The notes: generated by a model not told the origin, from the sequence alone. A DNA stretch of 64,000 nt from Gemmatimonadota bacterium (GCA_022825725.1 JAJDWE010000075.1:107501-171500); one strand, 5' to 3'. Positions 43,079 through 50,900 are shown, numbered from the stretch's first letter. Program-made: numbers and translations.

Positions 43079-44565
43079 GGGAGCCCCCGCAGCACGGCCT
43101 CGGCCGCCTGCTCCGCCACGCCCGCCGAGTAACGGGTGTAGATGCCGAAGAACACCGTCGCCCCGAGCAGCACCCAGGTCGGAACGAGCATGGCGAGCGG
43201 CGCCTCGCGCGCCTCGCGGGCCCGCGCGCTCGGTTCATGGAAGAAGGCCGTCTCGACCACGCGCCACACGTAGACGAGCGCGAGGAGCGAACTGAGGAGC
43301 AGGAGGACGGCGACGATGAGGCTGTTCTGTTCCAGCGCGGCCTGGATCAGGTACCACTTGCTGATGAAGCCGGCCGTCGCGGGCACCCCGATGAGGCCGA
43401 GGCCTCCGAGGGCCCACGCGGCCATCGTCCACGGCATCGCGCGCCCGAGCCCGGCCATTTCATCGAGGTCGACCGAGTGCAACCGCAGCATCACGCACCC
43501 CATCGCCATGAAGAGCCCGCCCTTGATGAGCGCGTGGTTGAACAGATGGACGATGCCGCCCGTGAGCCCCGTCGCGGTCGCAAAGCTGATGCCGAGCACC
43601 ATGTAGCCGATCTGCGCGACCGAGGAGTAGGCGAGCATGCGTTTCACGTTGCGCTGGAAGATCGCCACCGTGGAGGCGACGAAGATCCCGGCCAGGGCCA
43701 GCGGCATCAGCGCGCGTCCGAGTCCGAGCTGCTCGAACGAGAACTCGAGGCCGAACACGCTGAACATGAAGCGCAGCAGGATGTAGACGGAGACTTTCGT
43801 GGCCGTGGCCGCGATGAAGGCGCTCACCACCGATGGCGCGTACGCGTAGGCGTTCGGGAGCCAGACGTGGAGCGGGAAGAGCGCCATCTTGAGCGCGATC
43901 CCGACGGTGAGGAAGCCGAAGGCGACGAGCGCGGTCCGCACGCCCTCCACGGCGGGAAGCCGCTCCGCCATGTCCGCCATGTTCAGCGTCCCCGTCATCT
44001 GGTACATGAGGCCGATGCCGATGAGGATGAACGTGGCTCCGATCGTGCCCATCACGAGGTACTGGAACGCCGCGGGCAGCGCCTGCCGGCGGCCCCCGAG
44101 CGCGATGAGAGCGTAGGACGAGAGCGCCGAGACCTCGAGGAAGACGAAGACGTTGAACAGGTCCCCCGTGATCGCGATGCCGAGCAGCCCCGTGACGCAG
44201 AGGAGATAGAGGGTGCAGAAGAGATAGTGCCGGCTGGCCGGAATCTCGTCGTTGAGGCTGCGCGGCGCGTAGGTCAGAACGAGGGCGGCGATCCCGGACA
44301 CGAAGACCAGGACGAAGGCGGCGAGCGCGTCGACTCTGTACTCGATTCCCCACGGGGCCGCCCAGCCTCCCAGTTCGTAGCTGATGACGCCCGCCTCGAG
44401 CACGTCGCCGAGGAGGAAGACGGAGACGAGGAAGGTGAGCCAGCACACGCCCGTCGCGAACGGGAGCACCAGCGAGCGCCGCCGCAGGATGATGCAGAGC
44501 GGCGCCGCGAGAAGCGGGATGACGACCTGCAGGACCGGCAACTGCGCCTGGAGCGCCTGGCTCAT
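43075..44565 (-). CDS. mrpD: MrpD-like antiporter subunit
   Basis: A 496-aa membrane subunit. The TM5 Glu is in FNVFVFLEVSALSSYAL and the TM7 Lys in GIALKMALFPLHVWLPNAYAYAP, followed by SVVSAFIAATATKVSVY and MLAYSSVAQIGYMVLG. Position directly after the MrpC-like gene fits MrpD. The ATG overlaps the MrpC stop (ATGA). It is one of the ion-translocating subunits of the antiporter. Confidence 0.9.
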   Translation of the reverse strand: MSQALQAQLPVLQVVIPLLAAPLCIILRRRSLVLPFATGVCWLTFLVSVFLLGDVLEAGVISYELGGWAAPWGIEYRVDALAAFVLVFVSGIAALVLTYAPRSLNDEIPASRHYLFCTLYLLCVTGLLGIAITGDLFNVFVFLEVSALSSYALIALGGRRQALPAAFQYLVMGTIGATFILIGIGLMYQMTGTLNMADMAERLPAVEGVRTALVAFGFLTVGIALKMALFPLHVWLPNAYAYAPSVVSAFIAATATKVSVYILLRFMFSVFGLEFSFEQLGLGRALMPLALAGIFVASTVAIFQRNVKRMLAYSSVAQIGYMVLGISFATATGLTGGIVHLFNHALIKGGLFMAMGCVMLRLHSVDLDEMAGLGRAMPWTMAAWALGGLGLIGVPATAGFISKWYLIQAALEQNSLIVAVLLLLSSLLALVYVWRVVETAFFHEPSARAREAREAPLAMLVPTWVLLGATVFFGIYTRYSAGVAEQAAEAVLRGLP

Positions 44566-44921
44566 CGAGCCTCGTCCTGTGCGTAGATTTCATCCTCCTC
44601 GATCGTCTCGTACGCCTCGCGGATGCGCACGACGAGCGAAAGGGCGACGGAGGTCGTCGCGACGCCCACGACGATCGCAGTCAGGATGAGGACGCTCGGG
44701 AGCGGGTTGCTGTAGACCTCGAACCCCTCGGCCGTGATCGGCGCCGTGCCCCCGCTCACCTTCCCGACCGTGATATAGAAGAGGAAGACGGAGCTCTGGA
44801 AGATGTTGAGTCCGATGACTTTCTTGATGAGGTTGCCGCGTGAAATGACGATGTAGAACCCCATCATCATCAGGAAGATGACGACCCAGTAGTTGTAGAG
44901 GCCGAGGACGGTTTCGTTCAT
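44562..44921 (-). CDS. mrpC: MrpC/NuoK-like antiporter subunit
   Basis: A 119-aa product with three helices (YNYWVVIFLMMMGFYIVIS; IGLNIFQSSVFLFYITV; PSVLILTAIVVGVATTSVALSLV). The IGLNIFQSSVFLF and ALILTAIVVGVA-type blocks are MrpC/NuoK hallmarks. The order B-C-D is conserved here with ATGA overlaps on both sides. It probably lines the link between the MrpA- and MrpD-like subunits. Confidence 0.92.
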   Translation of the reverse strand: MNETVLGLYNYWVVIFLMMMGFYIVISRGNLIKKVIGLNIFQSSVFLFYITVGKVSGGTAPITAEGFEVYSNPLPSVLILTAIVVGVATTSVALSLVVRIREAYETIEEDEIYAQDEAR

Positions 44922-45340
44922 GCGCGCCCCCGCCCGGCGAAGGTCGAATAGATCGCGATCATCACCGCGGCGACGGTCATCCCGACGCCCAGTTCGACGA
45001 CGAGGATCCCGTAGTGCTGCCCCGTCGAGGGGTGCGCGGGGTTCAGGGCGTCGTAGTCGAGGAAGTTCCCGCCCATGAGCATCGCTACGACCCCCGTGCC
45101 CGCGTAGACGAGCACGCCGGTCGCGATGACGAGTTCGACCATGCGTGCCGGGGCGACGCGGCGCACCGCGGTAAGCCCGAAGATGAGCCCGTAGAGCACG
45201 AAGCCGGCCGCAAAGATCACGCCCGCCTGGAAGCCGCCGCCCGGACCGTAGTCGCCGTGGAACTGCACGTAGAGGGCGAAGAGGAGGACGTACGGCAGCA
45301 GGAGCTTGCTGACGACGCGCAGGATCGTGTGATCCGTCAT
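44918..45340 (-). CDS. mrpB: MrpB-like antiporter subunit
   Basis: A 140-aa product with four helices. ILRVVSKLLLPYVLLFALYVQFHGDYGPGGGFQAG (in parts) is the MrpB signature, with HGDYGPGGGFQAG the strongest block; ILVVELGVGMTVAAVMI ends the domain. The ATG overlaps the stop of the MrpA-C-like gene, and its stop overlaps mrpC. Confidence 0.93.
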   Translation of the reverse strand: MTDHTILRVVSKLLLPYVLLFALYVQFHGDYGPGGGFQAGVIFAAGFVLYGLIFGLTAVRRVAPARMVELVIATGVLVYAGTGVVAMLMGGNFLDYDALNPAHPSTGQHYGILVVELGVGMTVAAVMIAIYSTFAGRGRA

Positions 45341-45915
45341 CCCGCGTCCTCCCCTCCCCCGCCCGTGGGCTGGCGTTTGCGGCTCCCTCGCAGGAGAGCC
45401 AGCACGGCGATCCCGGCGGTGAAGATCACGACGGTCTCGCCGAGCGTGTCGTAGCCCCGGTAGCTCGCGAGCACCGCCGTGACCACGTTCGGCACGTGGA
45501 TGTCGTGCTCCGTGCGCTCGACGTAGGACGGGTGCGGATAGTTGCTGGCCGGAGCCTCAGGGTCGCCGAAGTGGGGCATGTCCAGCGTCCCGTAGACGAG
45601 CGCCGCCCCGGTGACGGCGACGATGAGCAGCGGGAGCGCGGGCCGCCGAACGGGGACCTTCGCCTTGCGCGTCGTCAGCGCGAGCGTCGCGAGCGCGAGG
45701 ATGGTCGAGATCCCGGCCCCGACCGAGGCCTCCGTGAAGGCGACATCGGGAGCATCGAGCAGGAGCATCCACGAGGCGCCGAGGAAGCTGAAGATCCCCA
45801 TCAGCATCACGGCGGCGAACAGGCCGCGCATGCGCACGACCGCAACCGCCGTCGCACACAGAAGCGTGAGCAGGAGCGCCGTGACGATCTGGACCTCGAG
45901 GGCTACGAACTCGAT
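45337..45915 (-). CDS. MrpA C-terminal/MbhD-MbhE-like subunit with non-canonical start
   Basis: From the first standard start (GTG 45837) the product is 166 aa, but the conserved first MbhD helix lies upstream (VALEVQIVTALLLTLLCATA). The frame is open back to 45931 with no ATG, GTG or TTG. GGAGGAGG five bases before ATC 45915 suggests an ATC start, giving 192 aa. Downstream blocks LLLDAPDVAFTEASVGAG and ASYRGYDTLGETVVIFTAG fit MbhD and MbhE of Mrp/Mbh complexes, the same modules that end MrpA. The coding assignment is firm, the start is not. Confidence 0.82.
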   Translation of the reverse strand: MEFVALEVQIVTALLLTLLCATAVAVVRMRGLFAAVMLMGIFSFLGASWMLLLDAPDVAFTEASVGAGISTILALATLALTTRKAKVPVRRPALPLLIVAVTGAALVYGTLDMPHFGDPEAPASNYPHPSYVERTEHDIHVPNVVTAVLASYRGYDTLGETVVIFTAGIAVLALLRGSRKRQPTGGGGEDAG

Positions 45916-46226
45916 GTCGCCTCCTCCGTCTCATCGACGTCCGGTCGGAGCCCGGTCTCGAGCGCCGCGTTGGCGAGTGCGTGGGTGGCCGTGGGGCTCG
46001 TGATCCAGAGCAGGACGAGGATCGCGACGAGCTTCACCGTCACGGTCCAGTCGGGCGAGAGGAACATCAGCCCGGTCAGAATCAGCCCCGCCCCCAGCGT
46101 GTCCGTGATCCCCGCGCCGTGGATGCGAGAGAAGAAATCGGGCAGGCGGACGATGCCGATCCCGCCGATGACCGCGAAGATCGCGCCGGCGATCACGAGT
46201 ACCGAACTTACGATCTCGAGGATCAT
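45903..46226 (-). CDS. mrpG: MrpG-like antiporter subunit
   Basis: A 107-aa product with three helices. VIGGIGIVRLPDFFSRIHGAGITDTLGAG (in parts) is the MrpG signature: RLPDFFSRIHGAG and TDTLGAG. The ATG overlaps the MrpF stop (ATGA). The C-terminal tail is acidic (DVDETEEATSSS). It forms the accessory E-F-G module with its neighbours. Confidence 0.93.
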   Translation of the reverse strand: MILEIVSSVLVIAGAIFAVIGGIGIVRLPDFFSRIHGAGITDTLGAGLILTGLMFLSPDWTVTVKLVAILVLLWITSPTATHALANAALETGLRPDVDETEEATSSS

Positions 46227-46504
46227 GACGTCCTCTCGCGGTCCGGGTCCGCGAAGTTCCCGTACTTCGAGAATCTCAGCACCGCGATGACGCCGATGAA
46301 GTTGATGAGGGCGTACAGGAGCCCGACATCGAGAAAGTGCGGCCGGCCCGTCACGAACCCGATCGCGGCGATCAGGAGGACGGTCTTCGTGCCGAACATG
46401 TTCAGCGCGAGAATCCGGTCGAAGACCGTCGGTCCCTTCCCCGCCCGCACGAGCGCGAGTCCCATCGTGACGATGATCGCGGCGACCGCGGCGGCGAGGA
46501 TCAT
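46223..46504 (-). CDS. mrpF: MrpF-like antiporter subunit
   Basis: A 93-aa product with three helices. GKGPTVFDRILALNMFGTKTVLLIA (in parts: GPTVFDRILALN) is the MrpF signature, then VGLLYALINFIGVIAVLRF. It overlaps mrpE by 4 nt upstream and mrpG by 4 nt downstream. Confidence 0.92.
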   Translation of the reverse strand: MILAAAVAAIIVTMGLALVRAGKGPTVFDRILALNMFGTKTVLLIAAIGFVTGRPHFLDVGLLYALINFIGVIAVLRFSKYGNFADPDRERTS

Positions 46505-46980
46505 CCGCGTCCCTCGACCCGCGTGACCCGCCGGTCCATCTCCCCCGAGAGGACGCCGGCGGCCGCCTCCTCCGTCAGGGCGTGGATCGTGATGTGGTCG
46601 CCCTCCGTGTCGATCGTCACGGTGCCGGGAGTGAGCGTGATGGAGTTCGCGTATATGACCCGGCCGACGTCGGTGCGCTGTCCCGCCCGCACGCGGATCA
46701 CGCGCGGACGGATCGGGAGATCCGGCCTGAGGATGCGCAGGGCGACGTCGACGTTCGCCTTCACGATTTCGACGACGAGCCAGGGGAGGTAGCGGACGAG
46801 CCCCGCCGGCAGCTGGACCGGCAGGCCCTCGTCGTCGACGATCCGCATGCGGAGCGAAATGAAGACGACGAGCGCGACCGACACGGCGCCGAGGCCGAGG
46901 AGCAGCGGCTTGTCGAAGTACCCCGACAGGAGGAGCCAGACGGCCGCCAGGATGGCGACGAGACCGGCGGCGTACGTCAC
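46501..46980 (-). CDS. mrpE: MrpE-like antiporter subunit
   Basis: A 159-aa product from GTG 46980: two helices (AAGLVAILAAVWLLLSGYF; LLLGLGAVSVALVVFIS), then a cytoplasmic domain. LPWLVVEIVKANVDVALRIL and ITLTPGTVTIDTEGDHITIHAL are the MrpE signature. A longer reading from 47070 has no helix and an unusual N-terminus, so I prefer 46980. This is the first gene of the 16-gene run; the 162-base gap upstream (46981-47142) shows no clear promoter. Confidence 0.9.
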   Translation of the reverse strand: MTYAAGLVAILAAVWLLLSGYFDKPLLLGLGAVSVALVVFISLRMRIVDDEGLPVQLPAGLVRYLPWLVVEIVKANVDVALRILRPDLPIRPRVIRVRAGQRTDVGRVIYANSITLTPGTVTIDTEGDHITIHALTEEAAAGVLSGEMDRRVTRVEGRG

Positions 46981-47142
46981 AGGTTCCGCGTGGCGGGTCG
47001 AGCGGCTTGCGGCATGTTGGCGCCCGGACGTTGAGTTAAGGTTGTCGGCCCGTGTGAACGAATCGACCACAGAATGGCGAACCCGTCGCGTGGGCGCGAG
47101 AGCTTCCCGCGCGATCGGTCCCGGCGGTCGACGCCGGTCAGT

Positions 47143-47670
47143 CTACCACTGCGATTGCGCCCCGTCGACGATCTGCTGGACGAGGTTCTCGAGCGCGACG
47201 ATCAGGGCCTGGTCTTCGGTTTCGTTTCCGGGTTCGTACTCCCCCGTCCCCGTCAGGCTCTGATTCCCCCAGATGATGAGGTTCTCGGCCACATCCAGGA
47301 TCTCCACGGAGACGCTGACGGTCACGCGGCGCTGGAAGACGTCCGCGCCGACACCGCCGACGGCGTCGAAGTTGACCGCCTCATCGTTGTAGCGCCGGAT
47401 CTGCGCCGTGATGACCGCGTCCGCTTCCTCCTCCGACGAGAGCCGCAGCCCCAGCCGCTGGCGCGCCGCCGTGAGGAGTTCGTCCATCAGGGACTCCGCG
47501 ATGCCGAACTGGGTGCTCTCGTTCTCGATCGGAGCGACCCAGACGGTGCGCATGTGGCTGGGCAGCCCGCCGCCGCCGGAGAAGCTGTAGCACCCCGCCA
47601 GCACCGTGAGCATCGCGATCGCGGCCATCGCTCCGGAGCGGAATCGGCAAGACATAGTTTTCCTCATCAT
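47143..47670 (-). CDS. lptE: LptE-like LPS-assembly lipoprotein
   Basis: A 175-aa product with a lipoprotein signal (AMAAIAMLTVLAGC) and the LptE opening CYSFSGGGGLPSHMRTVWVAPIEN (in parts). It then has FGIAESLMDELLTAARQR and ITAQIRRYNDEAV. LptE plugs the LptD barrel and helps insert lipopolysaccharide. The gene begins inside the reading frame of the LolA-like lipoprotein gene, so the two share 290 bases on the same strand. Start is ATG 47670 or a nearby internal Met; the lipobox is unambiguous. Confidence 0.87.
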   Translation of the reverse strand: MMRKTMSCRFRSGAMAAIAMLTVLAGCYSFSGGGGLPSHMRTVWVAPIENESTQFGIAESLMDELLTAARQRLGLRLSSEEEADAVITAQIRRYNDEAVNFDAVGGVGADVFQRRVTVSVSVEILDVAENLIIWGNQSLTGTGEYEPGNETEDQALIVALENLVQQIVDGAQSQW

Positions 47671-48328
47671 ATGGCTGTAATTGAGCCGTCGCGCTCAGTA
47701 ACTCCCAACGTACCCCACTCGAGTCCACGTTGTCCCGGTACCGGGCTTCCCGGGGCCAGCGGGGATCGCTCCCCCACTCGAGTTCGATCCATCGCTCGCG
47801 CCGGCCCGCCCGCCGCTCGTCGAGCCGGGTGAGCCGTCCGCCTTCAAGATAATAGCTTCGAGTCGCGCCTCCCTCGACCGCGAACTCGAGGACGCGGAGG
47901 CCGGGGGGGCCGGGGACCTCGAACCCCTCGGCGGGGGGCATCTCGCCCGGTCGAAACACGCCCGCCATGGCGTAGAGGAAGACGGTCGGAGGCAGTTCCA
48001 CGCCCTCGAGGTCGCCGGAGGTGGCGAGGACGCCGTCGACGAGCGTCGCCTGGAGACTCCCCTCCCCCGTCGAGAAGAGGTCGAGGCGGAAGCGGTCGGG
48101 AGGGTTCACCCGGGCGGCGCCATCGCCGCGGAAGCTCCCGCTCTCGCCGGCGTATTCCCACCTGAAGATGACGTGCATCGGCTGCTCCGTACCCGAGCTT
48201 GCTCGCGCCCGCCGAGCAACCTCTTCCGCGTCGGGCAGCGGGGTTCCGCGCTCGAAACCCCCGCCGCAGGCGGCGAGCGGCAGGAGGAGGAGCGGCCAGA
48301 AGGCGCGGGGCGCCCAAGCACGGTTCAC
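47381..48328 (-). CDS. LolA/DUF4292-like lipoprotein with a 290-base overlap into lptE
   Basis: A 315-aa frame from GTG 48328 (GTGA with the upstream thioesterase). Lipobox in LLLLPLAACGGG. The domain runs through VIFRWEYAGESGSFRGDGAA, RFRLDLFSTGEGSLQATLVDG and ENYVLPIPLRSD, resembling DUF4292 lipoproteins with a LolA-like fold. Homologous ends would fall near ENYVLPIP (about 47650). From there to 47381 the frame continues inside lptE with arginine- and histidine-rich, non-conserved sequence, probably a read-through tail. A lost stop or local frameshift is likely. The N-terminal call is good, the last 90 residues doubtful. Confidence 0.7.
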   Translation of the reverse strand: MNRAWAPRAFWPLLLLPLAACGGGFERGTPLPDAEEVARRARASSGTEQPMHVIFRWEYAGESGSFRGDGAARVNPPDRFRLDLFSTGEGSLQATLVDGVLATSGDLEGVELPPTVFLYAMAGVFRPGEMPPAEGFEVPGPPGLRVLEFAVEGGATRSYYLEGGRLTRLDERRAGRRERWIELEWGSDPRWPREARYRDNVDSSGVRWELLSATAQLQPYDEENYVLPIPLRSDGRDRDAHGAGGVLQLLRRRRAAQPHAHRLGRSDREREHPVRHRGVPDGRTPHGGAPAAGAAALVGGGSGRGHHGADPALQR

Positions 48329-48768
48329 GCGGCCGAATGCGGAGCGACGGCCGTCGGCAGCGTCTCCAGTTGCCGCCTCACGGCGGCCGGAAAGCGGTGG
48401 GGACGGCCCCGAGCATCGGTACACACGAGGGCGGTGCGGGCGCGAGCGAGCGTCGCGTCATCCGACGCGCGCGCGATGCGGTAGGCGAACACGACTTCAC
48501 GGCTTCGGACGCGTTCGACGCCGGTGTGAATGCGGATGAGTTCGTCGTATTCGACCGGGATCCGGTATTCGACTTCGACCCGGGAAACCGGGAGCCAGAG
48601 GCCTCCGCGCTCGAGTTCCGCGTACGACACGCCCCGCTCGCGCATGAGCGCCGTGCGCCCGAGTTCGCACCACACGAGGTAGTGGCGGTGGTGCGCACGA
48701 CCCATTTGATCGGTCTCGGCATACCGCACGCGCACTTCCGTCGTTCCGACTCCGTTAGCGTCTTTCAC
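48325..48768 (-). CDS. YbgC-like acyl-CoA thioesterase (4HBT family)
   Basis: A 147-aa hotdog-fold product. The N-terminal VRVRYAETDQMGRAHHRHYLVWCELGR (in parts: YAETDQMG) matches the 4-hydroxybenzoyl-CoA thioesterase signature with its catalytic Asp. ISRVEVEYRIPVEYDELIRI and a final TDARGRPHRFP also fit. YbgC proteins act on short-chain acyl-CoA and are often linked to envelope loci, here beside LptE and the LolA-like lipoprotein. The GTG start 48768 is 110 bases from the divergent lpxH gene. Confidence 0.88.
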   Translation of the reverse strand: MKDANGVGTTEVRVRYAETDQMGRAHHRHYLVWCELGRTALMRERGVSYAELERGGLWLPVSRVEVEYRIPVEYDELIRIHTGVERVRSREVVFAYRIARASDDATLARARTALVCTDARGRPHRFPAAVRRQLETLPTAVAPHSAA

Positions 48769-48877
48769 GCGCCCAATATGCTCCGGCGAGGTGCCGGGTG
48801 TCGAACTCCGGGTGCGGGGTCCGCCGGAGTCGCCGGCGGGTTTGACGCGCCGCGCCCCGGGCGCCGAGCTTCGGCCC

Positions 48878-49615
48878 ATGTCCGAACGCACCATCGTCGT
48901 GTCCGATATCCACCTCGGCGCCGTGGCCGAGGAGAACGCGCGCGCGTTTCTCGCCTTTCTGGAGGAGGCGGACCGCTGGGGCGAGGAGCTTCTCATCAAC
49001 GGCGACCTGTTCGACTTCTGGTTCGAATACGGTCAGGTGATCCCGCGCGGTCAGCTCGACGTGCTCGCCCGCCTGCGGAGGCTCGTGGAAGGCGGCATGC
49101 GGATCCTGTTCATGGGCGGGAACCACGACGCGTGGGGAGGGAGTTTCCTCCGCGACGAGGTCGGAATCGAAATCCTCGCCGAGCCGGCGCGCCGACGCAT
49201 TGGAGGGCGGCGTGCGTACATCGCGCACGGGGATGGACTCGGCCCTGCGGACTGGGGCTACCGGATTCTGCGCCGGGCCGCCCGCAGCCGGCTGGGACGC
49301 GGACTCTTCCGGTGGGTCCACCCCGATCTCGGGCTCCCCCTCGCCCGGCTCGCGAGCGGGACGCGGCGGACCCAGGCGGGAGGGGCCGGGAACGAATCGC
49401 CCCGGGCTTCGCTCCTCGCGCAGCACGCCACCGAGGTGCTGGCCGCTCACGAGGACGTCGACCTCGTCGTGTTCGGACACTCCCACCGGCCCGAAGTCGC
49501 GGAACTCGCCCCGGGGAGGTTCTACCTCAACTCCGGGGATTGGCTCCATCACAACAGCTTCGCCGTCGTGACGCCGGACGAGATCCGCCTGGAGTCATAC
49601 CGCGGACCCGGCTAG
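48878..49615 (+). CDS. lpxH: UDP-2,3-diacylglucosamine diphosphatase-like metallophosphoesterase (LpxH type)
   Basis: Cleaves UDP-2,3-diacylglucosamine to lipid X and UMP in lipid A synthesis. The 245-aa product has calcineurin-like metal motifs VSDIHLGA, INGDLFDFWFE, MGGNHDAWGG, AHGDGLGPADWG and FGHSHRPEV. FWFEYG and DWG blocks are typical of LpxH and its relatives. Neighbouring lptE and the LolA-like lipoprotein fit an outer-membrane biogenesis locus. ATG 48878 begins SERTIVVSDIHLG; earlier in-frame Met at 48791 lacks support. LpxH versus a related phosphodiesterase is not certain. Confidence 0.85.
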   Translation: MSERTIVVSDIHLGAVAEENARAFLAFLEEADRWGEELLINGDLFDFWFEYGQVIPRGQLDVLARLRRLVEGGMRILFMGGNHDAWGGSFLRDEVGIEILAEPARRRIGGRRAYIAHGDGLGPADWGYRILRRAARSRLGRGLFRWVHPDLGLPLARLASGTRRTQAGGAGNESPRASLLAQHATEVLAAHEDVDLVVFGHSHRPEVAELAPGRFYLNSGDWLHHNSFAVVTPDEIRLESYRGPG

Positions 49616-49659
49616 CGGCCCGTCGCGAGACCCCTGCCTCGTTCGGGTGCCACGGCCTG

Positions 49660-50151
49660 CTAGGGGAAATCGACCTTGAAACCGACCGCGATCCCGACGG
49701 ATCCATCGGCGGGCGGGCCGATGGAGGGCTCGAAATCCCAGAACTGGGTGGACACCCACGCGTCGAGACCGCTCAGAAAGGCGATGAACCCGGCGAGGAC
49801 GATCCAGTTCTCCCGCTGCCCCGAACGGTTCGAGATCCGCTCTTCGTTCAGCGGCAGTTCCTCCTTCGCCGCGGAAAGCCGCGCGTCGGACTTGAAGACC
49901 ATGAACAGGAAGACGGACTCCGCGGCGAAGTAGAAGGCGCCGCGCGACGGGCGTCCGACCTCCAGTTGTCCCCAGCCCGGGAGGATGAGCGAGCGGCCGA
50001 AGGCCCCGAGCGGGGAGATGGGGGGGGGCCGGCCCGTCGTGTCGGCGGCGGGGGTCGCTGCGGCGGGCACCGAATCGGCGACCGCCGGGGGAGGCGGCGG
50101 ATCCTGCGCCCGCAGCGACGACGGGTCCAGGGCGTCGCCGAGCAGGAGCAC
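49660..50151 (-). CDS. DUF5683-like outer-membrane-associated protein (start uncertain)
   Basis: The core is LGAFGRSLILPGWGQLEVGRP then RGAFYFAAESVFLFMVFKSD, a small-membrane-protein signature seen in DUF5683 proteins of envelope gene clusters. It ends FWDFEPSIGPPADGSVGIAVGFKVDF. A signal peptide-like stretch (FALAAVLLLGDALDP) sits at the N-terminus, but upstream the frame runs straight into tRNA-Sec, so no clean start exists. GTG 50151 is the first after the tRNA and shortens the signal. Function unknown. Confidence 0.6.
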   Translation of the reverse strand: MLLLGDALDPSSLRAQDPPPPPAVADSVPAAATPAADTTGRPPPISPLGAFGRSLILPGWGQLEVGRPSRGAFYFAAESVFLFMVFKSDARLSAAKEELPLNEERISNRSGQRENWIVLAGFIAFLSGLDAWVSTQFWDFEPSIGPPADGSVGIAVGFKVDFP

Positions 50152-50168
50152 GGCCGCGAGCGCGAAGG

Positions 50169-50264
50169 TGGCGGGAACGTGTGGGAATCGAACCCACCCG
50201 GGACGCGCGAGCGCCCCGTAACGGTTTTGAAGACCGCAGGCGACACCAGTCACCATCCGCTCCC
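50169..50264 (-). tRNA. tRNA-Sec (anticodon TCA)
   Basis: 96 nt including an encoded GCCA end. Transcribed leftward from 50264. It has the long acceptor GGGAGCGG, a 6-bp D stem (GGTGAC/GTCGCC) with a 4-base loop, anticodon stem GCGGT/ACCGT around loop CTTCAAA (TCA at 50228-50230), a long variable arm (GGGGCGC/GCGTCCC region), and the T loop TTCGATT. These are the hallmarks of bacterial tRNA-Sec. selB lies about 5 kb away. The acceptor has one mismatch and one wobble pair. Confidence 0.93.
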
Positions 50265-50299
50265 GGTCATCCGTGTCGTCGTCATTCCGATCCGACCCC

Positions 50300-50692
50300 T
50301 CAGGCGGCCGACCGGGCTCGGCCGATCACCTCGATCTCGACCCGGGCCCCCAGCGGCAGCGCGCCCACGGCGACGGTCGAGCGCGCGGGGTACGGAGGCT
50401 CGAAGTGGCGGGCGTAGACCTCGTTGACGGCACCGAAATCGCCCATGTCCGCGAGGAAGATCGTCGTCTTCACGACGTCTCCGAAGGTGAGCCCCGCCTC
50501 GTCCAGCACGGCCGCCAGGTTCGTCATCACGCGCTCCGCCTGAGAGACGACGTCGGCGCCCACCAGCTGGCCGGTGGACGGCACCAACCCCACCTGCCCT
50601 GCGGAGTAGAACAGCTCGCCGGCCCAGTATCCCTGGGAGTAGGGGCCGACGGCGGCGGGTGCATGGTCCGTGTGGACCGGTCCGGTCTGCAT
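50300..50692 (-). CDS. ridA: RidA-family reactive intermediate deaminase
   Basis: Hydrolyses enamine/imine intermediates released by PLP enzymes. The 130-aa product has AVGPYSQGYWAGELFYSAGQVGL, RVMTNLAAVLDEAGLTFGDVVKTTIFLADM (in parts), YPARSTVAVGALPLGARVEIEVI, with the conserved Arg that binds substrate carboxylate in PARSTV. AAAGGAG nine bases before ATG 50692 is a good ribosome binding site. It lies divergently from mlaE. Confidence 0.93.
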   Translation of the reverse strand: MQTGPVHTDHAPAAVGPYSQGYWAGELFYSAGQVGLVPSTGQLVGADVVSQAERVMTNLAAVLDEAGLTFGDVVKTTIFLADMGDFGAVNEVYARHFEPPYPARSTVAVGALPLGARVEIEVIGRARSAA

Positions 50693-50900
50693 GGCTCGAG
50701 GCTCCTTTCGGGGGCGGGCGATCGGCCGCTGCCACCGGGCATGGCGCGGAATATCCGCGGGTCGCCGCTGCCTTGCATCGGGTCGGTGGGAGCCGGTAAC
50801 CTCGCCCGTACGCCTCATCGCTGGAGGCGAGTCGTTGCGTTCGAACGCGTTCTGGCGGTCGGGCGAACATACTTCGATCCCCGAGAGAGCGCCAAAGATC

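Noticed and set aside
46981-47070. Extended start of mrpE at GTG 47070
   Set aside because: The extra 30 residues are polar and precede the normal first helix; 46980 fits the family better.
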